Of a DNA stretch of 64,000 nt, positions 53,080 to 63,000 are shown piece by piece. The notes under the pieces are model-generated. The model was not told where the DNA came from, did no database searches, and saw only the letters and a list, made by a program, of their open reading frames with translations. The position numbers and the translations under genes were made by a program. This stretch comes from Chondrilla cf. caribensis (lineage: Eukaryota > Porifera > Demospongiae > Chondrillida > Chondrillidae): contig OZ026563.1 in assembly GCA_964020155.1 (NCBI GenBank), forward strand, positions 4,587,940 through 4,651,939. Direction: 5' to 3'. The first letter of the stretch is position 1. The number at the start of each line of letters is the position of its first letter.

Positions 53080-54078
53080 ATGGTTTTGTCAGCGTATTGT
53101 AAGCAGAGAATAATCCAGCTCTATTTCGATCGCAAATTATCTTATGGTGGTGTAGTGAAAGCTTTAGAAGAAGAACAATTGAAAGCAACAAAGAGGACCG
53201 TATGGATGACTGTGAAGAGGTACAAAAACCATGGAACGATTTTCCGCCTTCCCGGGTCTGGTCGAGGTTTCAAGCTGACGCCTAATATGCTCCGGCTACT
53301 AGAGGATCGCCTGCAAGAGGACGATGAAGCAACTGCCATGCAATTATTAAAACTACTCAATGATAAAGGCTACCAGGTATCGAGATCGACTGTAATTAGG
53401 GCGAGGAAGATACTTGGGTGGACTTTCCATGGGAGTCGCTACTGTCAGATGATCAGACGGAAGAACAAAGAGAAAAGACTGACTTGGGCGACAGAAAATA
53501 TGGGCAACGACTTTGAAGATGTTGTTTGGTCGGATGAATCCATGATACAGCTGGAGAACCACCGCACGTTTTCGTACAGGAAAGTCGGAGCTCCACCAAA
53601 GCGTAAGCCAAAGCCTAAGCACCCGTTTAAAGTGATGGTGTGGGCAGGAATATCGCGAAAAGGAGCAACCAACATATGCCTACTGAATACGTCCGTAGAT
53701 AGCGCTGTTTATCAAGAGGTTCTCCGTACGCATCTTATACCCTTTTTGGAAAGAAGTTTACCGAACGGACAGTTTCAACAGGACAACGCGCCATGTCACA
53801 AGTCACTATCTACACGAAGATTTATAGAGAAAAGTAACATAAGATTGCTAGTGACCCCACCAGAAAGCCCTGATTTAAACCCCATAGAAAATTTGTGGCA
53901 CGAAATGAAACATTTTCTTCGCACAACCGCCAAACCTCGTACCAAAGAAGAGCTACTTTCTGGCATCCAACAGTTTTGGGCAACAGTGACACCAGCAAAG
54001 TGCTGCAAATACATTGATCACCTAAGGAAAGTTATTCCAAAGGTAATCGAAGTGAAAGGTGAAGCCACAGGATACTGA
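53080..54078 (+). CDS. Tc1/IS630-superfamily transposase (DD34E)
   Basis: 332 aa. N-terminal helix-turn-helix region (RIIQLYFDRKLSYGGVVKAL..TVWMTVKRYKNHG), a second one (STVIRARKILGW), then the DDE domain: first Asp in VVWSDESMIQLE (~residue 150), second in FQQDNAPCHKS, Glu in SPDLNPIENLWHEMK. Exactly 34 residues separate the second Asp from the Glu, giving DD34E, as in Tc1 rather than mariner (DD34D). The catalytic triad and frame are intact, so the protein may be active. It would cut at the CG ends of the 26-bp repeats and insert at TA. Confidence 0.93.
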   Translation: MVLSAYCKQRIIQLYFDRKLSYGGVVKALEEEQLKATKRTVWMTVKRYKNHGTIFRLPGSGRGFKLTPNMLRLLEDRLQEDDEATAMQLLKLLNDKGYQVSRSTVIRARKILGWTFHGSRYCQMIRRKNKEKRLTWATENMGNDFEDVVWSDESMIQLENHRTFSYRKVGAPPKRKPKPKHPFKVMVWAGISRKGATNICLLNTSVDSAVYQEVLRTHLIPFLERSLPNGQFQQDNAPCHKSLSTRRFIEKSNIRLLVTPPESPDLNPIENLWHEMKHFLRTTAKPRTKEELLSGIQQFWATVTPAKCCKYIDHLRKVIPKVIEVKGEATGY

Positions 54079-54140
54079 TCTGTACATAACATTGTATGTT
54101 TTTATTCTCCAAAACTTATAGTGTATATAATATTATGTAT

Positions 54141-54147
<7 letters not shown>

Positions 54148-54180
<33 letters not shown>
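54148..54180 (+). repeat. (TA)n tract inside the transposon
   Basis: About 16 TA units after the transposase stop codon; probably the transposase 3' flank. Confidence 0.9.
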
Positions 54181-54182
<2 letters not shown>

Positions 54183-54555
54183 TATATTATAATTATGTAT
54201 ATTGTTGTAAGAAGACTATAAATAATTCGTTCGATTGCCAGCGAAATAGATCTCATAAATAACATTTCAGGACATTATTCAGACATGAGTCTGTGTTGAC
54301 TGTAAAGTGGTCAATTGTTGATATGTCCATAATAAGATATCTGCTGGAATTCAGTCAAATTATGTGTCAACATGTTATTAGCTTCCTCATTCTGAGCCAG
54401 TTTAGGCCAATAACTAGATTCATCACTTGCGAATTGACAAAAACAAGCAATGTTTACTGTTTCTATCTGATAATGTCATAACACAACTGCAAATCTGTAT
54501 AACAGTTATATAATAATTGGACAGCATATAATATAACATGTTAATAAACAATGTG

Positions 54556-55120
54556 CGCAATGTGGTAAGGAGGTGGACCAGTTTGCCAGACACGGTCTCA
54601 ATTGTAGGTTCAGTCAAGGAAGGTTTTCGCGCCATAATGCTGTGAATAACATCATCCATCATGCCCCTGCTACTGCAAGAATCCCATCGCGGCTCGAACC
54701 CTCTGGTCTTCACCGGGCAGATGGGAAGCGCCCTGATGGAATGACCTTCGTCCCCTGGAAACCGGGCAAGTATTTAGTATGGGATGCCACATGTGTAGAC
54801 ATGTTTTGTCAATCTCACTGCCCAAGAGCCGTCACAGAACCAGGAGGTGCTGCTGCCCATGCTGAAGAGGAGAAAATCAAGAAGTACGCCCATCTCGACA
54901 GCATCTACGTCTTCCAGCCGGTTGCCATAGAGACATGTGGCTCCATAGGTCCTGTTTCCAAGCCTTTCTTGAGGGATCTTGCCAGGCGGATCAAGATGGT
55001 GTCTGGGGAGCCAAAATCATTTGGATTCCTCATGCAGAGGATATCCGTAGCAATCCAGATTGGAAATGCTACATCCGTGCTAGGAACCCTACCAGTGGTA
55101 GACAGTAATCATGATTACTG
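54556..55120 (+). pseudogene. 5'-truncated retroelement fragment (C-terminal domain of an RT polyprotein)
   Basis: Opens in frame with a CCHC-like CAQCGKEVDQFARHGLNC, then GRFSRHNAVNNIIH, RIPSRLEPSGLHRADGKRPDG, WKPGKYLVWDATCVD, AEEEKIKKYAHLD, VAIETCGSIGP and FLMQRISVAIQIGNATSVLGTL. I recognise this block as the part after the reverse transcriptase in widespread invertebrate retroelement proteins. The RPDG...WDxT spacing hints at a PD-(D/E)XK-type nuclease, which is inference. No RT domain is present upstream, and a TTA-rich tail follows, so it looks like a 5'-truncated copy that landed inside the DNA transposon. A retained cargo gene is less likely. Confidence 0.65.
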
Positions 55121-55422
55121 TCCCTTGATTAATTATATTTATTCTCATTATTATTATTATTATTATATATTACCATAATATATATATTATAATAGCACAC
55201 TGGTTTACAAGTTCAAAAGAATAAGTGTTTACACATAAAACAGTTCGAAGTTGACACAATAATAATAATTACAATAATAATAAATATAATTATTATTATT
55301 AGCAATACATCATAATTATATTATAATGATAATAACTACACTATTATTATTATTATTATACTTACACATTTATACACATATTTTAAATATAATAATAGAA
55401 ATAATATATAACAAACAAATAA

Positions 55423-56757
55423 CTAGAGAAGTAGTTGGTTTTGTGGTGCCAACTTCATTCTCAAATATTTACAACGATTTGCCAATGCAAGTCGGAAGGC
55501 ACTTCTGGTTGCAGCTAATTCTGCCTCAGGCATGCTGAACCTTTGCTGGATTAAATTATCTATTAATTTGAGTTTTAGGGGATCCAGGACTCCCCTTTGT
55601 TGGCCGTTGACTGTACGTCCTGTCAGGGTGGATGATGCCATTTCTCTCTCTGTAAACAGTACTTTTGAGAGTTCCATCCCCAGCTGGACTCCGGTTTTTA
55701 TTTTGGGGTTATTCATGACAGCTTGTACTGTTGTGTTTTCTAATTCTCCATTGATGGCAGGCTGTGTTGTTTGATTTATTTCTGCCAATGGAATCCTTGG
55801 CTGTGGGCATTGTGAGTTGATCTTTTCTTCGAGTTTCTCCATTCTTTGGAAGACCTCTGTTTGAAATCTATACAAAAACTTCTCCATTCGGTCCATCTGG
55901 TCTTTCAGTTCAGATAGAATCTGGTTACTGGGTGTCTCTCTTACAAACGCAAGAGGATCATCATAATAGTCATCCAGCAATGTATAGTCTGGTGACATAC
56001 ACATAAACCCACTCGATGGCTGATGTTGATGTATTGGCAAAGTAGGAGTAATGGAGGGTGTGTTGGTGATTGTGGCAGTAGAGGGTGTGTCAGTGATAGG
56101 AGTAATGGAGGGTGTGTTGGTGATTGTGGCAGTAGAGGGTGTGTCAGTGATGGGAGTAATGGAGGGTGTGTTGGTGATTGTGGCAGTAGAGGGTGTGTCA
56201 GTGATAGGAGTAATGGAGGGTGTGTTGGTGATTGTGGCAGTAGAGGGTGTGTCAGTGATGGGAGTAATGGAGGGTGTGTTGGTGATTGTGGCAGTAGAGG
56301 GTGTGTCAGTGATGGGAGTAATGGAGGGTGTGTTGGTGATTGTGGCAGTAGAGGGTGCGTCAGTGATAGGAGTATTGGAGGGTGTGTTGGTGATTGGAGT
56401 GATGGAAGACGTGTGACTAACTAAAAGGTGATTTGACGATTCGGAATTTACATTACCACCCGGGCAAAATGAGGCCATGATTGGGGAAGGTCCTTGTAAC
56501 GGTACTTCGGGACTAAGATGGGCAACTTCTTCAACGTTTTTTCTCTTTCGTCTCTTCTTTTGCGGTGGCTCTGGATTTACATTTAGAACAACAGCCTTCC
56601 AAACTCTTGCCTTCGTCTTTATTGTAATCGGTTCGCCGGCTTCAATGCTGCCTTTAGCGCCTTCCGCCCTTCGTATCTTTGATATTGATTCCAAAAAGTC
56701 CTTGCCGTCATATCGCAACGATCCATTGTCGACATACCTTATAAGAACCTTATCCAT
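55423..56757 (-). CDS. BEN-domain DNA-binding protein carried by the transposon
   Basis: 444 aa. Residues 1-75: a small domain (VLIRYVDNGSLRYDGKDFLE..KTKARVWKAVVLNV) ending in the nuclear localisation signal KKRRKRK. Residues ~115-240: Ser/Thr/Pro-rich, with six or seven near-exact 18-residue repeats of PSITPITDTPSTATITNT. Residues ~270-315: coiled coil (LKDQMDRMEKFLYRFQTEV..MEKLEEKI). Residues ~355-444: a BEN domain (ELSKVLFTEREMASSTLTGR..LDPLKLKLIDNLIQQRF..RSAFRLALANRCKYLR). BEN domains bind DNA and act in chromatin. Here it probably recognises element DNA, perhaps the subterminal repeats. BEN is my reading of conserved positions; a profile search would settle it. Confidence 0.75.
   Translation of the reverse strand: MDKVLIRYVDNGSLRYDGKDFLESISKIRRAEGAKGSIEAGEPITIKTKARVWKAVVLNVNPEPPQKKRRKRKNVEEVAHLSPEVPLQGPSPIMASFCPGGNVNSESSNHLLVSHTSSITPITNTPSNTPITDAPSTATITNTPSITPITDTPSTATITNTPSITPITDTPSTATITNTPSITPITDTPSTATITNTPSITPITDTPSTATITNTPSITPITDTPSTATITNTPSITPTLPIHQHQPSSGFMCMSPDYTLLDDYYDDPLAFVRETPSNQILSELKDQMDRMEKFLYRFQTEVFQRMEKLEEKINSQCPQPRIPLAEINQTTQPAINGELENTTVQAVMNNPKIKTGVQLGMELSKVLFTEREMASSTLTGRTVNGQQRGVLDPLKLKLIDNLIQQRFSMPEAELAATRSAFRLALANRCKYLRMKLAPQNQLLL
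56047..56400 (-). repeat. 54-bp coding minisatellite in the BEN gene
   Basis: Six to seven 54-bp units (ggagtaatggagggtgtgtt ... gtgtcagtgat on plus), differing only by t/g in gataggag against gatgggag. Unit length is a multiple of three, so the frame is kept. Confidence 0.95.
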
Positions 56758-56998
56758 TTTAAAGCAGAGTCAAAACAAGTACGAAGAACCAAAGTCAAAA
56801 CAGCGAAGTATGCTTAAGCGAAAAAACACTATACTCAAATCTCGAAGAAGCCGATCAGCTGTCGTATGACGCAATAATTATACGTCACGATTACGTTGGG
56901 CATTACGTAACGGTTAACGGTTAACCGTTAACCGTTAACCATTAACGCTTTTCGCTTAACTTTTACCTGAAAAGCGTTAAACGTTAAAGGTTAACTTT

Positions 56999-57024
56999 CG
57001 TTTACTTTTTTGTGATCCGTACCG
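56999..57024 (-). repeat. Right terminal inverted repeat
   Basis: Reverse complement of the left end, finishing ...GTGATCCGTACCG before TA. Confidence 0.95.
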
Positions 57025-60000
57025 TATACTCTTCCATACATTGAAAATATATTAAGTACCTTCCAATGTAGCTGGGGTTACGAGCCACCTATTGTGATGG
57101 GAATTATTTTAGAAGTTAGTTTACATCTCCAACTATGTTTGTCTGAAATATCAAGTTGACACGCCCCCTTCCCCATGAGCTATGCAAAAAGGTGCTTAGC
57201 GTTTTCTCTCCTATACTCTCCCATACATTGAAAATATATTAAGCACCTTCCAATGTAGCTGGGGTTACAGGCCACCTATTGAGATGGGAATTATTTTAGA
57301 ATTTAGTTTACATCTCCAACTAGGCTTGTCTGAAATATCAAGTTGACACGCCCCCTCTCCCATGAGCTATACAAAAAGGTGCTTAGCGTTTTCTCTCCTA
57401 TACTCTCCCATGCATTGATAATATATTAAGTACCTTCCAATGTAGCTGGGGTTACGGGCCACCTATTGAGATGGGAATTATTTTAGAATTTAGTTTACGT
57501 CTCCAGCTAGGCTTGTCTGAAATACTAAGTTGACACGCCCCCTTCCCCATGAGCTATGCAAAAAGGTGCTTAGCGTTTTCTCTCCTATACTCTTCCATAC
57601 ATTGAAAATATATTAAGTACCTTCCAATGTAGCTGTGGTTACGGGCCACCTATTGTGATGGGAATTATTTTAGAATTTAGTTTACATCTCCATCTAGCCT
57701 TGTCTGAAATATCAAGTTGACACGCCCCCTCTCCCATGAGCTATGCAAAAAGGTGCTTAGCGTTTTCTCTCCTATACTTTCCCATACATTGAAAATATAT
57801 TAAGCACCTTCCAATGTAGCTGGGGTTACGAGCCACCTATTGTGATGGGAATTATTTTAGAAGTTAGTTTACATCTCCAACTATGTTTGTCTGAAATATC
57901 AAGTTGACACGCCCCCTTCCCCATGAGCTATGCAAAAAGGTGCTTAGCGTTTTCTCTCCTATACTCTCCCATACATTGAAAATATATTAAGTACCTTCCA
58001 ATGTAGCTGGGGTTACAGGCCACCTATTGAGATGGGAATTATTTTAGAATTTAGTTTACATCTCCAACTAGGCTTGTCTGAAATATCAAGTTGACACGCC
58101 CCCTCTCCCATGAGCTATACAAAAAGGTGCTTAGCATTTTCTCTCCTATACTCTCCCATGCATTGATAATATATTAAGTACCTTCCAATGTAGCTGGGGT
58201 TACGGGCCACCTATTGAGATGGGAATTATTTTAGAATTTAGTTTACATCTCCAGCTAGGCTTGTCTGAAATACTAAGTTGACACGCCCCCTCTCCCATGA
58301 GCTATGCAAAAAGGTGCTTAGCGTTTTCTCTCCTATACTCTTCCATACATTGAAAATATATTAAGTACCTTCCAATGTAGCTGGGGTTACGAGCCACCTA
58401 TTGTGATGGGAATTATTTTAGAAGTTAGTTTACATCTCCAACTATGTTTGTCTGAAATATCAAGTTGACACGCCCCCTTCCCCATGAGCTATGCAAAAAG
58501 GTGCTTAGCGTTTTCTCTCCTATACTCTCCCATACGTACATTGAAAATATATTAAGCACCTTCCAATGTAGCTGGGGTTACGGGCCACCTATTGAGATGG
58601 GAATTATTTTAGAATTTAGTTTACATCTCCAACTAGGCTTGTCTGAAATATCAAGTTGACACGCCCCCTCTCCCATGAGCTATACAAAAAGGTGCTTAGC
58701 GTTTTCTCTCCTATACTCTCCCATGCATTGATAATATATTAAGTACCTTCCAATGTAGCTGGGGTTACGGGCCACCTATTGAGATGGGAATTATTTTAGA
58801 ATTTAGTTTACGTCTCCAGCTAGGCTTGTCTGAAATACTAAGTTGACACGCCCCCTCTCCCATGAGCTATGCAAAAAGGTGCTTAGCGTTTTCTCTCCTA
58901 TACTCTTCCATACATTGAAAATATATTAAGTACCTTCCAATGTAGCTGTGGTTACGGGCCACCTATTGTGATGGGAATTATTTTAGAAGTTAGTTTACAT
59001 CTCCAACTATGTTTGTCTGAAATATCAAGTTGACACGCCCCCTTCCCCATGAGCTATGCAAAAAGGTGCTTAGCGTTTTCTCTCCTATACTCTCCCATAC
59101 ATTGAAAACTTTTAAGCACCTTTGAATATAACAGGAGTTACAGGCCCCCTATTGAGATGGGAATTGTTTCAGAAGTTAGTTCACGTCCCCAGCTAGGTCT
59201 GTCTGAAATATCAAGTTGACACGCCCCCTCTCTCATGAGTTATGCAAAAAGGTGCTTAACGTTTTCTCTCCTATACTCTCCCATACATTGAAAATATATT
59301 AAGCACCTTCCAATGTAGCTGGGGTTACGGGCCACCTATTGAGATGGGAATTGTTTCAGAGGTTAGTTTATATCTCCAACTAGGCTTTTCTGAAATATCA
59401 AGTTGACACGCCCCCTCTCCCATGAGCTATGCAAAAAGGTGCTTAGCGTTTTCTCTCCTATACTCTCCCATACATTGAAAATATATTAAGCACCTTCCAA
59501 TGTAGCTGGGGTTACGGGCCACCTATTGAGATGGGATTTGTTTCAGAGGTTAGTTTATATCTCCAACTAGGCTTGTCTGAAATATCAAGTTGACACGACC
59601 CCTCTCCCATGAGCTATGCAAAAAGGTGCTTAGCGTTTTCTCTCCTATACTCTCCCATACATTGAAATATATATTAAGCACCTTCCAATGTAGCTGTGGT
59701 TACAGGCCACCTATTGAGATGGGATTTGTTTCAGAAGTTAGTTTACATCTCCAACTAGGCTTGTCTGAAATATCAAGTTGACACGCCCCCTCTCCCATGA
59801 GCTATGCAAAAAGGTGCTTAGTGTTTTCTCTCCTATACTCTCCCATACATTGATAATATATTAAGCACCTTCCAATGTAGCTGGGGTTACAGGCCACCTA
59901 TTGAGATGGGAATTATTTTAGAATTTAGTTTACGTCTCCATCTAGCCTTGTCTGAAATATCAAGTTGACACGCCCCCTCTCCCATGAGCTATGCAAAAAG

Positions 60001-63000
60001 GTGCTTAGCGTTTTCTCTCCTATACTTTCCCATACATTGAAAATATATTAAGCACCTTCCAATGTAGCTGGGGTTACGAGCCACCTATTGTGATGGGAAT
60101 TATTTTAGAAGTTAGTTTACATCTCCAACTATGTTTGTCTGAAATATCAAGTTGACACGCCCCCTTCCCCATGAGCTATGCAAAAAGGTGCTTAGCGTTT
60201 TCTCTCCTATACGTACTCTCCCATACATTGAAAATATATTAAGCACCTTCCAATGTAGCTGGGGTTACAGGCCACCTATTGAGATGGGAATTATTTTAGA
60301 ATTTAGTTTACATCTCCAACTAGGCTTGTCTGAAATATCAAGTTGACACGCCCCCTCTCCCATGAGCTATACAAAAAGGTGCTTAGCATTTTCTCTCCTA
60401 TACTCTCCCATGCATTGATAATATATTAAGTACCTTCCAATGTAGCTGGGGTTACGGGCCACCTATTGAGATGGGAATTATTTTAGAATTTAGTTTACGT
60501 CTCCAGCTAGGCTTGTCTGAAATACTAAGTTGACACGCCCCCTCTCCCATGAGCTATGCAAAAAGGTGCTTAGCGTTTTCTCTCCTATACTCTTCCATAC
60601 ATTGAAAATATATTAAGTACCTTCCAATGTAGCTGGGGTTACGAGCCACCTATTGTGATGGGAATTATTTTAGAAGTTAGTTTACATCTCCAACTATGTT
60701 TGTCTGAAATATCAAGTTGACACGCCCCCTTCCCCATGAGTTATGCACAAAGGTGCTTAGCGTTTTCTCTCCTATACTCTCCCATACATTGAAAAATTTT
60801 AAGCACCTTTGAATATAACAGGAGTTACAGGCCCCCTATTGAGATGGGAATTGTTTCAGAAGTTAGTTCACGTCCCCAGCTAGGTCTGTCTGAAATATCA
60901 AGTTGACACGCCCCCTCTCTCATGAGTTATGCAAAAGGGTGCTTAACGTTTTCTCTCCTATACTCTCCCATACATTGAAAATATATTAAGCACCTTCCAA
61001 TGTAGCTGGGGTTACGGGCCACCTATTGAGATGGGAATTGTTTCAGAGGTTAGTTTATATCTCCAACTAGGCTTGTCTGAAATATCAAGTTGACACGCCC
61101 CCTCTCCCATGAGCTATGCAAAAAGGTGCTTAGCGTTTTCTCTCCTATACTCTCCCATACATTGAAAATATATTAAGCACCTTCCAATGTAGCTGGGGTT
61201 ACGGGCCACCTATTGAGATGGGATTTGTTTCAGAAGTTAGTTTACATCTCCAACTAGGCTTGTCTGAAATATCAAGTTGACACGCCCCCTCTCCCATGAG
61301 CTATGCAAAAAGGTGCTTAGCATTTTCTCTCCTATACTCTCCCATGCATTGAAAATATATTAAGTACCTTCCAATGTAGCTGGGGTTACAGGCCACCTAT
61401 TGAGATGGGAATTATTTTAGAATTTAGTTTACGTCTCCAACTAGGCTTGTCTGAAATATCAAGTTGACACGCCCCCTTCCCCATGAGCTATGCAAAAAGG
61501 TGCTTAGTGTTTTCTCTCCTATACTCTCCCATACATTGAAAAATTTTAAGCACCTTTGAATATAACAGGAGTTACAGGCCCCCTATTGAGATGGGAATTG
61601 TTTCAGAAGTTAGTTCACGTCCCCAGCTAGGTCTGTCTGAAATATCAAGTTGACACGCCCCCTCTCTCATGAGTTATGCAAAAAGGTGCTTAACGTTTTC
61701 TCTCCTATACTCTCCCATACGTACATTGAAAATATATTAAGCACCTTCCAATGTAGCTGGGGTTACGGGCCACCTATTGAGATGGGAATTGTTTCAGAGG
61801 TTAGTTTATATCTCCAACTAAGCTTGTCTGAAATATCAAGTTGACACGCCCCCTCTCCCATGAGCTATGCAAAAAGGTGCTTAGCGTTTTCTCTCCTATA
61901 CTCTCCCATACATTGAAAATATATTAAGCACCTTCCAATGTAGCTGGGGTTACAGGCCACCTATTGAGATGGGAATTATTTTAGAATTTAGTTTACATCT
62001 CCAACTAGGCTTGTCTGAAATATCAAGTTGACACGCCCCCTCTCCCATGAGCTATACAAAAAGGTGCTTAGCATTTTCTCTCCTATACTCTCCCATGCAT
62101 TGATAATATATTAAGTACCTTCCAATGTAGCTGGGGTTACGGGCCACCTATTGAGATGGGAATTATTTTAGAATTTAGTTTACGTCTCCAGCTAGGCTTG
62201 TCTGAAATACTAAGTTGACACGCCCCCTCTCCCATGAGCTATGCAAAAAGGTGCTTAGCGTTTTCTCTCCTATACTCTTCCATACATTGAAAATATATTA
62301 AGTACCTTCCAATGTAGCTGGGGTTACGAGCCACCTATTGTGATGGGAATTATTTTAGAAGTTAGTTTACATCTCCAACTATGTTTGTCTGAAATATCAA
62401 GTTGACACGCCCCCTTCCCCATGAGTTATGCACAAAGGTGCTTAGCGTTTTCTCTCCTATACGTACTCTCCCATACATTGAAAAATTTTAAGCACCTTTG
62501 AATATAACAGGAGTTACAGGCCCCCTATTGAGATGGGAATTGTTTCAGAAGTTAGTTCACGTCCCCAGCTAGGTCTGTCTGAAATATCAAGTTGACACGC
62601 CCCCTCTCTCATGAGTTATGCAAAAGGGTGCTTAACGTTTTCTCTCCTATACTCTCCCATACATTGAAAATATATTAAGCACCTTCCAATGTAGCTGGGG
62701 TTACGGGCCACCTATTGAGATGGGAATTGTTTCAGAGGTTAGTTTATATCTCCAACTAGGCTTGTCTGAAATATCAAGTTGACACGCCCCCTCTCCCATG
62801 AGCTATGCAAAAAGGTGCTTAGCGTTTTCTCTCCTATACTCTCCCATACATTGAAAATATATTAAGCACCTTCCAATGTAGCTGGGGTTACGGGCCACCT
62901 ATTGAGATGGGATTTGTTTCAGAAGTTAGTTTACATCTCCAACTAGGCTTGTCTGAAATATCAAGTTGACACGCCCCCTCTCCCATGAGCTATGCAAAAA

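Larger units (their letters stand above)
52884..57024 (+). mobile_element. Tc1-like DD34E transposon with a BEN-domain accessory gene
   Basis: A 4141-bp element with perfect 26-bp terminal inverted repeats, inserted in the satellite and flanked by a TA duplication (52882-52883 and 57025-57026). Removing the element and one TA restores tctcctatactcttcc, a normal satellite sequence. Transposase on plus (53080-54078), BEN-domain gene on minus (55423-56757), convergent, with a retroelement fragment and AT-rich DNA between them. Subterminal DNA on both sides is rich in GTTAAC/AACGGTTAA words. Intact frames and identical ends suggest a young insertion. Confidence 0.93.

Noticed and set aside
56905..56945. 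Telomere-like repeat (TTAACC/GGTTAA runs) near the transposon right end
   Set aside because: The run is mixed GTTAACC and GTTAACGG in both orientations, inside the inverted repeats, and fits subterminal binding motifs better than a telomeric TTAGGG-type sequence.
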